Shown one piece after another: positions 16,993 through 26,259 of a stretch of 64,000 bases of DNA. The stretch lies in the NCBI RefSeq assembly GCF_000950575.1, contig NZ_CP011005.1, positions 2,790,001 to 2,854,000 of the forward strand. Reading direction: 5' to 3'. Made by a program: the position numbers and the translations under genes. The stretch is from Psychromicrobium lacuslunae. Lineage in GTDB: Bacteria > Actinomycetota > Actinomycetes > Actinomycetales > Micrococcaceae. Numbering within the stretch: position 1 is the first letter of the stretch; every line of letters starts with the position of its first letter. The notes below the pieces were generated by a model. It worked only from the letters and a program-made list of their open reading frames with translations. It was not told the DNA's origin and did not search any database.

Positions 16993-17604
16993 ATGGCCAG
17001 AATCGTCCTCGGATTAGACGCGGAACAACGTAAACAGCAACGCAAAGATGCGCTGTTGGATGCCGCACTAGAATTATTTTCCTCGCTCGGCTATTCCTCC
17101 ACCTCGATCGAGCAGTTGTGCCAGAGCGCTGGCGTGAGCACGAAAAGCTTTTACGGTATCTTTGCGGACCGGGAACAGTGCTATCTAGCTCTTATGCAGC
17201 GCTGCAACACCACCTTGATTCGCCGCATGCAAGAAGAGCTACGCCAAGCACCCGAAGCTGAGGACGCGGGGCGGGATCGTCTAATTTCTGCTCTGGCACA
17301 CGCCTTCGGTGATGATAGGCGTCACGCCATCGTGCTGTTCGGGCACGGAGCGGCAACCACTCCCGCCGTCGAGTTAGCGCGCCGAAAGATGTTTCTGCGG
17401 TCCGAGGAGTATCTGCGCCAAGCTTGGGGACACTATCGTCCGGGCTACGTCCCAGCGGAGGGTTTGACCACAGGGGTAATTGGCGGTCTGCGCAGCATTA
17501 TTAGCGCTTGGGCGAGTTCCGAATGTCAGCCGGAAGCCCCCAATCAGCAACAACTACATCGCGCCCTGCAGAACTTCCGTCGATCCATTCAGTTAATTGA
17601 CTGA
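16993..17604 (+). CDS. TetR/AcrR-family transcriptional regulator
   Basis: A 203-residue protein with an N-terminal TetR helix-turn-helix (DAALELFSSLGYSSTSIEQLCQSAGVSTKSFYGIF) and a helical ligand domain. It is divergent from the EamA transporter and may repress it. The ATG at 16993 gives a normal N-terminus, with only weak ribosome-site similarity. The 3' end faces the convergent amidohydrolase with 25 bp between them. Confidence 0.88.
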   Translation: MARIVLGLDAEQRKQQRKDALLDAALELFSSLGYSSTSIEQLCQSAGVSTKSFYGIFADREQCYLALMQRCNTTLIRRMQEELRQAPEAEDAGRDRLISALAHAFGDDRRHAIVLFGHGAATTPAVELARRKMFLRSEEYLRQAWGHYRPGYVPAEGLTTGVIGGLRSIISAWASSECQPEAPNQQQLHRALQNFRRSIQLID

Positions 17605-17629
17605 GAACTGACCGAACACCGGGCAGAGC

Positions 17630-18949
17630 CTAGAAAGAGTCAAGTTTTTCGTCCAGCTCGGGGTATTTTTCGGTCTTCGGCTGCTCAATAATCTCGCCCC
17701 GGACAATCACCAACTGCGGATCCGCCAGGGCCCGGAAGCCCGTCAAGGGATTGCTGCCAACCACCAATAGATCCGCAGCTTTGCCAATCCGCACCGAACC
17801 AGTTTCCTGATCGATGCCAAGAATCCGCGCATTTGCCTCGGTGGCAGCGTGCAGTTCTGCTGCTGTGCTCAGTCCGCCATAACGCACTACATAGTCCATT
17901 TCCCGCCAGGTGTTGTAGTGCGTGACGTAGGTCAGGGCCGAGTCAGTACCCATCCCGATGGTGATGTCGTTATCGCGTGCGGTCTGAATTCCCTGCAACA
18001 TCTCCTCATAAATCATTTCAGCGTTCGCCCGCACAATATCGTCAATGCCGGTCACCTGCTGCTCGAGTTTCACCAGCGGCAAACAAGCTTGCAAGGTCGG
18101 GATTAGGGCAGAGGAGCCGTGTAGAGAGCGCGGGTTGTGCTTGAAAAGTTCAATAATCTCCTGATCCATACTGCTGCCGTGCTCAATGGTGTCTACCCCA
18201 GCCCGTAGCGCGGCTTTCAGCCCCTCCGGGCTCTGCGCATGCGCCGCCACCACAATCCCAGCGTTATGGGCTTCCTCGCAGATCGCCGTCATTTCCTCTT
18301 CAGTCATTTGCGGCCTGCCAGCTTCGCCAATCGCCCGCGCATCGGTGACCCCACCGGTGGCTGAAATCTTAATCGCGGTGGTTCCGGCCCTGAGGTTAAT
18401 CCGCACGTTCCGCCGAGCTTCCCACGGAGAATCGCTGATCAGGGCGATCTGCGGCGCGCCATGGCCTCCGCTGATCGCCAGCAACGGACCTGAGGCGAAC
18501 ACTCGGGGGCCGAGGTAATCGCCGCGCTCGATCTCATTCCTGACCTCCACCGCCTCATAACCCACATCGCCCAGGCTACGCAGCGTGGTCACGCCGGAGT
18601 TCAACTGGGTCAGAATATTGGTCCGAGCTCGCTTTTTCACCACCCTCTTGCCGATAAAACTACGCATGAAGCCGGCCACCAAGTTCTCTGCCGATTCGCT
18701 GGTCAGCAGCGGCGGGAGCGGTTTGCCGTTCGAAAACAAATGAGCATGGGCGTTGATCAGGCCGGGCAGCACAAAACGCCCGCTGAGGTCGATCTGGCGA
18801 TATCCCGACGGCACATCCAGTTCGCTACTCGGGCCGATATTCTCAATCATTCCCGCGCCATTCACCACAACTGTGGTCTCTGACAGCGTGCTGCCCTCGC
18901 GATCTCCCACGACGACGCTGGCATTGGTTAACGCGAAGGGCCTGCTCAT
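17630..18949 (-). CDS. Metal-dependent amidohydrolase (imidazolonepropionase/prolidase-like)
   Basis: A 439-residue cytoplasmic hydrolase of the amidohydrolase superfamily. The first metal ligands are His68 and His70 in LINAHAHLF. A lysine in AIKISATGG, histidines in VAAHAQSPEG and IEHGSSM, and an aspartate in MGTDSAL complete the binuclear-site set. This subtype acts on peptide-like, cyclic amide or related bonds. The substrate is unknown. An AAGGAG ribosome site precedes the ATG. A ThrE-type exporter lies upstream on the same strand with a 38-bp gap, so co-transcription is likely. Confidence 0.87.
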   Translation of the reverse strand: MSRPFALTNASVVVGDREGSTLSETTVVVNGAGMIENIGPSSELDVPSGYRQIDLSGRFVLPGLINAHAHLFSNGKPLPPLLTSESAENLVAGFMRSFIGKRVVKKRARTNILTQLNSGVTTLRSLGDVGYEAVEVRNEIERGDYLGPRVFASGPLLAISGGHGAPQIALISDSPWEARRNVRINLRAGTTAIKISATGGVTDARAIGEAGRPQMTEEEMTAICEEAHNAGIVVAAHAQSPEGLKAALRAGVDTIEHGSSMDQEIIELFKHNPRSLHGSSALIPTLQACLPLVKLEQQVTGIDDIVRANAEMIYEEMLQGIQTARDNDITIGMGTDSALTYVTHYNTWREMDYVVRYGGLSTAAELHAATEANARILGIDQETGSVRIGKAADLLVVGSNPLTGFRALADPQLVIVRGEIIEQPKTEKYPELDEKLDSF

Positions 18950-18987
18950 AGTATTTCTCCTTCTTGGCTAGCGATCTCCAGTTGGGT

Positions 18988-20307
18988 TTAGTTCGGTGAC
19001 GGTTCTTCGACTCGTCCGCCCGGCTGGCGACCCCGCCGACTCCATGGTTTGTGGATCACCTCAACGATGAGTGCCGCGACTTTAATACCGATACAGATAC
19101 TGACGAAAGTCGTCAGCGCAGCGGAAAGAGCAGCGCTGTCGAAGGTGGCGACCGCGACGAGGCCGACGGTGCCCGGCACGAGCAACAAGAACGCCGGTTG
19201 AAAGGATACGGTAGCCGGGATAGACAGCGTGAAGCGCTCCAGAATACGAGCGAAGATGAACAGGAATCCGGCCACGATGCCAGCCGCAGCGACGCTACCC
19301 AACACCGGGGTGAGCAGTACCAGCAGGGCGTAAGTACAAGTCATCGCGATAACACTGATCACGATCAAAGAGCGGCCAGCCCCGAAGAAGAGTCCTATTC
19401 CGATGGCCAAGATCGCCACCCCAATCCAGGACAGCCAGAGCGGCGGTAAGGCCGCCCAGCCGTTATTGTCTGCGCTAATGTGAGCTATCTGTCCCACCAA
19501 CGCGGCCGATCCGGGGTCGATCTTCAAGCCGGTGAGGGCGGCACCGGTGGAAATACCGACCGCCATAAAGCCAAGGCTGATCAAACCGTAGATCAGCCTT
19601 GCCGAGCCGGTGACGATATCGGCGGCGGTGAGCTCCAATAATGCATTGGTAATCAGCGCACCAGGCACCAGAATGGCCACCGGGGCGGAGACCGCAAACA
19701 GCGGCACCGAGCCCAGACCGAAGACTGCCGCCAGCGCGCCAACCAGCAAGGTGGAGCCCAGCGCCGTGACAAAGGGCAAGATAGCGGCCGCTCCGCTGCG
19801 TCGATGCGCCAGCACCGCGATCAACCCGACGAGCCCGCCAACCACGGCGGCCACTGCAATCGCCCACCAAGCACAGCGGAAGAGAATAGCCAGCCCGGCG
19901 GAGGTGAGCGCGCTTCCCAGCATCCAGGTGAAGACCGCATGACGACGAGGGATTCGACGAATTTCGGCCACTTGCCGTGGAATCTCGTTGATGCTCAACT
20001 CACCCGAGCTGAGCCGCTGAACTAAGCGATTCGCGTGTGCCGCCTGCAAAAAAGAAAGCTCACCAGAGTGGGTATTGGCGAGCTTTGCACCACCGGTTTC
20101 GGGATCGCTGACAATGACGATTTCGGGCAACACGGTAAAAGCGAGTCTTTTGAACCCGGCAGCGGCCGCCACTTCGAGTAAGGAGTGTCGCACATCGGTG
20201 ACCGAAACACCTGAATCAAGCAATAGCACGCCAAGGTCGCCGAGTACCCGGGCCGCCGGGTCATCGAGATCCATACCTTGTGTCGGCAAAAGCCGCCCTT
20301 TAGTCAC
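18988..20307 (-). CDS. Threonine/serine exporter family protein (ThrE-like)
   Basis: About 439 residues. The N-terminal cytoplasmic ThrE domain (ARVLGDLGVLLLDSGVSVTDVRHSL) is followed by about ten membrane helices of the ThrE/ThrE_2 fused arrangement, as in Corynebacterium ThrE. It exports threonine, serine or related small molecules. The start is uncertain. A TTG at 20346 lacks a ribosome site, whereas the GTG at 20307 has AAAGG seven bases upstream and is preferred. An ATG at 20274 is also possible. The amidohydrolase follows and may be co-transcribed. Confidence 0.85.
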   Translation of the reverse strand: MTKGRLLPTQGMDLDDPAARVLGDLGVLLLDSGVSVTDVRHSLLEVAAAAGFKRLAFTVLPEIVIVSDPETGGAKLANTHSGELSFLQAAHANRLVQRLSSGELSINEIPRQVAEIRRIPRRHAVFTWMLGSALTSAGLAILFRCAWWAIAVAAVVGGLVGLIAVLAHRRSGAAAILPFVTALGSTLLVGALAAVFGLGSVPLFAVSAPVAILVPGALITNALLELTAADIVTGSARLIYGLISLGFMAVGISTGAALTGLKIDPGSAALVGQIAHISADNNGWAALPPLWLSWIGVAILAIGIGLFFGAGRSLIVISVIAMTCTYALLVLLTPVLGSVAAAGIVAGFLFIFARILERFTLSIPATVSFQPAFLLLVPGTVGLVAVATFDSAALSAALTTFVSICIGIKVAALIVEVIHKPWSRRGRQPGGRVEEPSPN

Positions 20308-20484
20308 ACCGCTGCCTTTCGATACACCAGAGGAATCCTGAATCAATGTGATGGACCGAATTCACGCTCATCTTTTCTTGGAACTTCTAGCTAATCAACT
20401 GTCAAAAGAAAATTGCAATACTGATGAGGGGCTGACTTGACCGGCCTAGATCGTTCATCGGGCGTCGCGTGTTACTGCCGCACG

Positions 20485-22290
20485 TCACGCGGTCGCGTAG
20501 GCACTCCAGAGCCGAGCATACTCACCGGCCGCCGCTACCAACTGCTGATGGGAACCTTGCTCGATCACCCGGCCCTGCTGCATGACCAGAATTAGATCGG
20601 CTTCTCGGGCCTGGTCTAAGCGATGCGCCACCGTCACGCTGGTGCGACCAGCCACCACTTCGCTCACCGCCTGATCCAAGGAGGCACGACGGTCCCTGCC
20701 GGACTCAGCGGTCGCCTCGTCGAGCACCACCAAAGCGGGATTCGCCAACAGCACCCTGGCCAGCGCCAGGTGCTGCGCAGCACCGTCGTCGAGTTCCAGG
20801 CCCGAAGCCCCGAGTACGGTTTCCAGCCCCTCCGCCAACTCATGAACCCACCCAGCGCCGACCCGATCTAGCGCCGTGAGCAGCTCCTGCTGGCTTGCCC
20901 GCGGAGCCGCGAGTCGCAGATTTTCAGCCACACTACCGGTAAAAAGGTGCACCTCCTGCGAGACCAGGTACACCGAACCTGGAGAGTTCTGACGTAATTC
21001 TGCGGCCGACCGACCGGCGATTTCGAGCTCTCCCCGTTGCGGTTCCAAAATTCCGGCGATTAATCTGGCCAGTGTACTTTTACCGGAACCACTCGTACCC
21101 ACCAGGGCGACCCGAGCACCCGCGGGAACGTCCAGGCTAATGCCGCGAATTGCCGGTCGATGCGGATAGCTGAAATGCAGATCGCGAAGACGAATGCCAG
21201 GTGCAGCGCCGATTCCGACCGCACTCGCCGCGCTGGACTCCGCTGTGCCCAGCCGAGAAATCCCGACCAGTCGGGCCAGCCCGACCACGGCTCGCTGCAC
21301 ATCGTCCAAACTGGTCAATAAGTTTCCGATCGGGTCGAAGAGCCGGTGAAAATACAGGGCCGCGGCGGTGGCCGCACCGATGCTAATTGATTGATTGGAC
21401 ACCAGCCAGAAACCAGTGACCAGGATTGCCGCCAGGCCGACAAATTCAGCGGTATTGAGCCAGCCGTAGAAGCGGTTGCGCAGCCGAGCGCCGTCTCGCT
21501 GTCGTTCGATGGCACGTTCGCTACGTTCGGCGATCACCGCCAAATGATGTTGCTGTTCGCCACGGGAGACCACGGTTGCGGCACCGTGTACCGCCTCAAG
21601 GATCGCTTGTCCACGGCTGGCTTCCAAGACCCGGAGCTCGCTGTAGACCGGTTTTGAGCCACGCAAGAATTGCCGGGTGGCGAGAATATGAATCGGCAGA
21701 CAAAGCAGCCCGGCAATCGCCAGTCGATAGTCGAGAATCGCTAGCCCCGCCACGGTCAGCACAATGGTGAAACAAGCACCGATAATCTTCGGTAATGCTT
21801 CCGATCCCGCTTCGCTTACCGCCTCAACATCACGGGTGACTCTTGAGACGACGTCCGAGCTGCCAGCCTCATCGAGTGCGCGCACTGGCAGCTCAACGGC
21901 GGCAGCGAAGACCTCTTCACGCAGTTCGGCGAGAACCTCCTGGACCAGCCGAGCCAAGGCGCGGGCCCCAGCGAAAGTTAACGCTGCAGCAGCAACGGCC
22001 GCCGCCACTAAGGCAGCGGTGATCCAGGCCAGGCCGCTGCCCCAGAGCAGCGAGCCTAAGTCAGTATTTGGCTGGGGTTGCGAGACCGCATCGACCAGGC
22101 GGCCGAGCAGGGCCGGCGCGGTGAGTCCACTTGCGGTCCCGGCCAGCAAGAGCGCTAAGGTGCCTGCCAACCGCCAGCGCCGCCGCAACAGTCGGCGCAC
22201 CAGGTCTCGGCGAGTCTGGCCAGTATTGGCAATCGGTAATAAGCCGCTGGGCTGTGAACCGTCTTCGGGCTCCACCGTCAGCTTTCTCAC
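20485..22290 (-). CDS. ABC exporter-fold half-transporter A (intact Walker A, degenerate signature)
   Basis: A 601-residue fusion of a six-helix membrane domain (about 40-330) and an ATPase domain. Walker A GTSGSGKST (398-406), Walker B VVLDEA (521-526) and the switch histidine (556) are intact. The LSGGQ signature is replaced by LDDGA (about 500-504). The GTG start overlaps the upstream partner gene by four bases. Because the partner has the opposite defects, the two should form an obligate heterodimer with one working ATP site. The IdeR box at 24179 and the siderophore genes at the left end suggest siderophore export or IrtAB-like import. Confidence 0.9.
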   Translation of the reverse strand: MRKLTVEPEDGSQPSGLLPIANTGQTRRDLVRRLLRRRWRLAGTLALLLAGTASGLTAPALLGRLVDAVSQPQPNTDLGSLLWGSGLAWITAALVAAAVAAAALTFAGARALARLVQEVLAELREEVFAAAVELPVRALDEAGSSDVVSRVTRDVEAVSEAGSEALPKIIGACFTIVLTVAGLAILDYRLAIAGLLCLPIHILATRQFLRGSKPVYSELRVLEASRGQAILEAVHGAATVVSRGEQQHHLAVIAERSERAIERQRDGARLRNRFYGWLNTAEFVGLAAILVTGFWLVSNQSISIGAATAAALYFHRLFDPIGNLLTSLDDVQRAVVGLARLVGISRLGTAESSAASAVGIGAAPGIRLRDLHFSYPHRPAIRGISLDVPAGARVALVGTSGSGKSTLARLIAGILEPQRGELEIAGRSAAELRQNSPGSVYLVSQEVHLFTGSVAENLRLAAPRASQQELLTALDRVGAGWVHELAEGLETVLGASGLELDDGAAQHLALARVLLANPALVVLDEATAESGRDRRASLDQAVSEVVAGRTSVTVAHRLDQAREADLILVMQQGRVIEQGSHQQLVAAAGEYARLWSAYATA

Positions 22291-23984
22291 CGCGCCTCCT
22301 CCTCGCCGCTCAGTGTCACCACGCGGTGACAGACTCTTAATAGCACCGGGCTGTCGGTGACCAGCACTGTAGTTCGTCCTAGCGTTCGAAGCCCCTCCGC
22401 AATTCGGCGCTCGGTCGCCGAATCGATGGCTGTGGTTGGCTCGTCAAGCACCAAGACCGGGGCTGTTGAGTGCAAAGCACGCGCCAGCAACAGTCGTTGA
22501 CGTTGGCCACCCGAGAGCCGCAGGCCGGCTTCGCCCACCTGAGCATCCAGTCCGCCCACTTGTTCAATCACGTCGTCAAGTGCGGCACGTTCAAGCATCT
22601 CCGTATTGATGGAGATTCCCGGCGGAACCAGATTTTCGTTGAGCGAACCAGAGAACACGGTGCCATGATGTGGCTGCGCAGTCACTGCGGCCCGAAGGTT
22701 CTCGGGGCCAAGGTCAAGCGCGTCGGCGCCCAACACGGTTAGCTCGCCAGCCGCCAGCGGAACTCGGTAACCGAGTCGCTCGCTAAAAGCACGGGCGCGT
22801 GCCGGGCTGCCCGCCACAACACCGACTAACTCCCCCGGATAGACGGTGAAGGTTGCGGAGTCGCTGTGCAAGACGATGGCCGGAACAGACTGATCGCTAG
22901 GGAACTCTTGATCGGCTGTTAGCTCATCGATGACGGTCTTTGTCCTTTCGGACTCAGCCTGCCCGGTCCGCGCCAAGGGCAGTAACTCCGGCTGAGCATG
23001 GAAGGTGTGCAAGCGTCGAGCGGATGCCCGCTTATGCGACCAGGACGAGGCAAAGGTTCCCGCATAGGCCAGTGCGCCCTGCAAATATTGCGCCAGGCCC
23101 AACACGGTGATGAGCTGCCCAATGCTAATCGCACCATTCAAGGTCAGCACACCTCCGGCGACGGCTATTGCGGCGAGTAGCAATCCGGAGAGCAGCAGGC
23201 TGAGAGCCGAGTAGGCAGCCAGCGTCTGGGCGGCGCGCACCGCACCTTGTTTCGACTCAGCGCTGGCCAGCCGATAGCGGCGTGCGGCTTCGCGCTGCGC
23301 ACCCATGCCGAGTAGAACTCGCAGGCCAGCCATCGCATCTGCTGCCACTTCGCTAGCCCGAGCCGCCGAACGCTGCTCGGCCAAGCCTCGGGCCTCAAGC
23401 GGCATTGACAGCCTATGCATTCCCGCCACCACAATCACCGATCCCAGCAGGACACCGAGCCCCAGCGGCACCGAGATGAGCAATAGTGCGGTGACCGAAG
23501 TCGCCACCGCGGCCAGTACCGAACCTTGTTCGGCAATGCTCCAAGACACCCCTGCAACCCGGTAAGCATCAGAGGTCACCAGGGACAGTGCCTCGCCAGC
23601 GCTCTTCCGTTCGGACAATCCGCGCGGGTTAAGTAAGCGGCGGAGCACCGACTGACGGAGATCGTGTTCGGCGCCGCCGTAAACTCGCACCATGGCCAGT
23701 GCACCACGTTGATAAGACCAGGAAAGTGCGAGGAAAATCACAGCCAATACGGCTAAACAAACCAGCAACATCAGCTGATTTCCGGGCACTAGGGCAAGGT
23801 CAATGGTGATGCCGATCATGATCGGCACCGCCGCTTCGCAAAACTCGTGAATGATGAAGGACGCTGTGCTGAGTGCTAATCGCCACCAGCGACCGCGATG
23901 GAAGAGTGCGAATGCGAACAATCGGCCCGGACTCTGAGGCGATCGTTCGTGCGAGGTCTGCGCTGCGGGGAACTGCCTAGCCAT
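22287..23984 (-). CDS. ABC exporter-fold half-transporter B (degenerate Walker A, intact signature)
   Basis: A 565-residue partner subunit with six membrane helices (about 30-310) and a C-terminal ATPase domain. Its Walker A region reads AGSPARARA (391-399), without the GKS/T needed to hold ATP phosphate, and the switch histidine is replaced in VTDSP (about 544). In contrast, LSGGQRQR (490-497) and LVLDEP (511-516) are normal. The coding frame is intact and continues into the partner gene by a GTGA overlap, so this is specialisation rather than decay. It is first in the operon and its promoter region shares the IdeR box with a divergent membrane-protein gene. Confidence 0.9.
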   Translation of the reverse strand: MARQFPAAQTSHERSPQSPGRLFAFALFHRGRWWRLALSTASFIIHEFCEAAVPIMIGITIDLALVPGNQLMLLVCLAVLAVIFLALSWSYQRGALAMVRVYGGAEHDLRQSVLRRLLNPRGLSERKSAGEALSLVTSDAYRVAGVSWSIAEQGSVLAAVATSVTALLLISVPLGLGVLLGSVIVVAGMHRLSMPLEARGLAEQRSAARASEVAADAMAGLRVLLGMGAQREAARRYRLASAESKQGAVRAAQTLAAYSALSLLLSGLLLAAIAVAGGVLTLNGAISIGQLITVLGLAQYLQGALAYAGTFASSWSHKRASARRLHTFHAQPELLPLARTGQAESERTKTVIDELTADQEFPSDQSVPAIVLHSDSATFTVYPGELVGVVAGSPARARAFSERLGYRVPLAAGELTVLGADALDLGPENLRAAVTAQPHHGTVFSGSLNENLVPPGISINTEMLERAALDDVIEQVGGLDAQVGEAGLRLSGGQRQRLLLARALHSTAPVLVLDEPTTAIDSATERRIAEGLRTLGRTTVLVTDSPVLLRVCHRVVTLSGEEEAR

Positions 23985-24178
23985 ACCGCCTCAGCGCCGC
24001 GCTAAACGGTGCGCCGGGGCCAGCCTGACGCTGAGCCGCTGAGTCCTCACCTTTGGACTCCGCAGCCACTGACAGTGCCGAACCCGCACGCTACGGAACC
24101 GGGGAAGCGGGGCGGCGCCCCGGGAATGGTCTCGCACGGACCTCGAACTCCTCATCAGACTCAATGATCATTACTTTA

Positions 24179-24197
24179 TTAGGTAAGCCTATGCTAA
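24179..24197. promoter_or_regulatory. IdeR/DtxR-like iron box
   Basis: TTAGGTAAGCCTATGCTAA follows the 19-bp IdeR consensus with a few mismatches. It lies 38 bp before the membrane-protein start at 24235 and about 195 bp before the ABC pair, and contains a TATGCT element that could serve as the rightward -10. Confidence 0.8.
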
Positions 24198-24234
24198 ATC
24201 TCTGCCAAATTTTTCCGCGCACTACGCTTGGAGG

Positions 24235-25239
24235 ATGACCGAGAACGCCTCCGACTCGTCGAACCTGCAAAATAAGAGCGACAGGGAAGCTAAAGAAACT
24301 GAGGAAACTGAGCCTGACAAATCCGCGACCGAATACCTGCTCGCAATATTTGCAGGGTGCGCCGCCGGAATACTAGGCCTGCTGCCTTGGCTGCTCAGCG
24401 GCCAGAGATTGCCACTGCAAAATCTCTGGCAATTAGACACCCCCGCGAACGCTATGCCGATTGCTTGGCTGCCACTGAACCAGTACATGGTGACCGACCT
24501 GCTCGGGCTTTTGCTGGTTGGCGCCTTAGCCGCCGGAATCATCGCCCGCTGCTGGCCGGCGCGCCGCCGTCGATCAGCAAGTTGGTTTGTTGGTTTGGGC
24601 CTACTCGCAGTGCAGATTGCGGCCAGCCTGCAGAGCTTTTATACGCTCGGCTCGGGCCTAGAACTCTCTGCGCAGAGCGGACGATTGGTGAATGGCTACT
24701 TCTACGGTTTGTTAGTCGGCGTGATAGCGACTGTGCTGATTGGCCTCGCAGTGTTCGCCCTGCTGCGCGCTCAGAATCCGGCGTCCAACGCCTTGGCTTT
24801 AGGCCTTGCTGCGGTGCCGCTGGCTTCCTGGTTGGTGCTATGGTTCGCTTACTTCTCGCCGATTGCTCAGACGCCGCAATGGTTACCTTACCTGCAGCGT
24901 TGGTCCCCCGCGGTGGTTATTGGCCTGGCGCTCATCTGGTGCGGGACCAGGCCAGCCATCCGGTTGATCGTCTGGGCAGCGAATCTCTTGTTGCTCTGGT
25001 TGCTGCCAGCCCTTTTTACCGCGCTCAGCGCGGCCCTGGGCTCTCGGGTGCTTGCTGGTGATCCCGTCGAAATGGCGAACTACTTCATCGAGGTGCTGCG
25101 AGCCGCGCTTGGCTCGCTCGACACAGCTCTATTACCGGTGGCTTTAGCTCTGGCGATAGCCGTTGTCGGCAGCGTGATCCGAAATCTGCTCGGGCAACGC
25201 CACCGGCCAAGCAAGCCCCGGCACTCCGCTATTGGCTAA
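24235..25239 (+). CDS. Predicted multi-pass membrane protein, probably iron-regulated
   Basis: A 334-residue protein with a charged N-terminal tail (about residues 1-32) followed by seven or more membrane helices. No family was recognised. The ATG directly follows a GGAGG, a spacing too short for a normal ribosome site, so a leaderless or re-spaced start is possible, but no better in-frame codon is seen. The IdeR-like box just upstream links it to the divergent ABC pair and to iron supply. It ends five bases from a convergent DUF5360 gene. Confidence 0.75.
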   Translation: MTENASDSSNLQNKSDREAKETEETEPDKSATEYLLAIFAGCAAGILGLLPWLLSGQRLPLQNLWQLDTPANAMPIAWLPLNQYMVTDLLGLLLVGALAAGIIARCWPARRRRSASWFVGLGLLAVQIAASLQSFYTLGSGLELSAQSGRLVNGYFYGLLVGVIATVLIGLAVFALLRAQNPASNALALGLAAVPLASWLVLWFAYFSPIAQTPQWLPYLQRWSPAVVIGLALIWCGTRPAIRLIVWAANLLLLWLLPALFTALSAALGSRVLAGDPVEMANYFIEVLRAALGSLDTALLPVALALAIAVVGSVIRNLLGQRHRPSKPRHSAIG

Positions 25240-25244
25240 TCGGC

Positions 25245-25649
25245 TCAGTGACTTGGCGTACTGCGCCGACTGGGACAATTCATCAGCAATAACGCCACTA
25301 CTGGGAAGAGGAAAAGCCAGAGGTTCGGCAACCACCAGGCAGGGTCGAATTGGCAGCGCAAGGCGTAGAAATTCAGGGCCATCAGGCCGGCAGCGCTGGT
25401 CAGTGCCAGTGAGATTGTCATCAGTGTCGCTGCCGAGGGATGGCCGAATCGCGCCAGTAGCAAACTTGCCAAGCCAGTACCGATGGCGATCAGGTCGAGA
25501 CCAAGAAATGACCAATTCCAGTCTTGCATAATGGCTTCGCCACCAACGCTGATCACCCCCAAGGCGGAGGCCACCCAATAGCTCAAGAAGCCGAGATCGG
25601 TCCACATCATGGTGCGCTTTATCCGCACCTCCCGGCGGAGCTTAGTCAT
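25245..25649 (-). CDS. DUF5360 (YvaD-like) membrane protein
   Basis: About 134 residues with four predicted helices. The segments TDLGFLSYW, NWSFLGLDLIAIGTGLAS and FDPAWWLPNLWLFLFP match the DUF5360 family, whose Bacillus subtilis member is YvaD. The ATG at 25649 overlaps the end of the TetR gene by eight bases, so the two are coupled. In Bacillus, yvaD lies beside an SMR transporter (yvaE) and a TetR gene (yvaF), the same three families as here. The biochemical role is unknown; an accessory of the efflux system is plausible. Confidence 0.75.
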   Translation of the reverse strand: MTKLRREVRIKRTMMWTDLGFLSYWVASALGVISVGGEAIMQDWNWSFLGLDLIAIGTGLASLLLARFGHPSAATLMTISLALTSAAGLMALNFYALRCQFDPAWWLPNLWLFLFPVVALLLMNCPSRRSTPSH

Positions 25650-26190
25650 CGGTAGCTCCCCCGAGCATCGATTCCAGCACTTCCCGAGCCGCCGAGGTAC
25701 GTCGAGCATCGGGGGCTGCCAGGCCCAAGAAGGCGGCTAGCCACCAGCCATCAATGGCTAATCGGACCACGGTGGTAATGCTCGGATCGATGCCGTCATG
25801 ATCAAGCATTTCCTGCCAACGCTGAAAATGCTTCCGTAGCACCTCAAGCAATGAGGAATCGAGAGCGACGGCGGCGAGTAAGCCAGTGCTTGCCGTGGAG
25901 CCTTGAGCGGAGCTCTCAACGTCAAGGGTTGCGGAGATATAAGCTCGCGTTTTCGCTCCGGGCTCCACACCAGCAGAATTGAGCGCCTGATCAAAGGAAG
26001 CGACCATTGCGTCTACCAAGGCAGCCAGTAGCTCATGCTTAGACCGAAAATGATAGCGGAGCCCGCCGACGCTCAACCCTGCCTCTTCAGCGACTGAGGA
26101 AATCGTCAAAGCTTCAGCGCCATCTCGCGAAATGACTCTTCGGGCGGCGGCCAGAATATTCTGCCGGACAGCCGGTGTGTTGCTATGCAT
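25642..26190 (-). CDS. TetR-family repressor of the SMR efflux cluster
   Basis: About 182 residues with a TetR DNA-binding domain (ILAAARRVISRDGAEALTISSVAEEAGLSVGGLRYHF) and a helical C-terminal domain. The ATG at 26190 is preferred because the earlier in-frame ATG at 26208 is inside the 34-bp palindrome at 26192. With that start the message would be nearly leaderless. It is divergent from an SMR drug transporter and overlaps the following DUF5360 gene. The palindrome covers both promoters, so it should repress itself and the pump until a ligand binds. Confidence 0.88.
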   Translation of the reverse strand: MHSNTPAVRQNILAAARRVISRDGAEALTISSVAEEAGLSVGGLRYHFRSKHELLAALVDAMVASFDQALNSAGVEPGAKTRAYISATLDVESSAQGSTASTGLLAAVALDSSLLEVLRKHFQRWQEMLDHDGIDPSITTVVRLAIDGWWLAAFLGLAAPDARRTSAAREVLESMLGGATDD

Positions 26191-26191
26191 G

Positions 26192-26225
26192 TTTTTACTG
26201 TACCGCATGTGCGGTACAGTAAAAA
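26192..26225. promoter_or_regulatory. Perfect 34-bp palindrome, TetR operator
   Basis: Two perfect 16-bp arms (inner half ACTGTACCGCA) flank a two-base centre. The palindrome lies in the 69-bp gap between the divergent TetR and SMR genes and ends 34 bp before the SMR start. Confidence 0.93.
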
Positions 26226-26259
26226 CACATATAACTCTTTCGAGTGAATTGGGGTTGCC

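Noticed and set aside
22287-23984. ABC subunit B as a pseudogene because Walker A is lost
   Set aside because: The whole frame, signature and Walker B are intact and the partner has the complementary defects, which fits an asymmetric heterodimer better.
20485-23984. Direct assignment as mycobacterial-type IrtAB
   Set aside because: There is an iron box and two exporter-fold halves, but no fused siderophore-interacting domain and unusual ATP-site asymmetry; the transport direction cannot be read from sequence.
24053-24238. A 61-codon frame in the IdeR-controlled divergent gap
   Set aside because: No ribosome site or hydrophobic pattern; it crosses the IdeR box and is probably chance.
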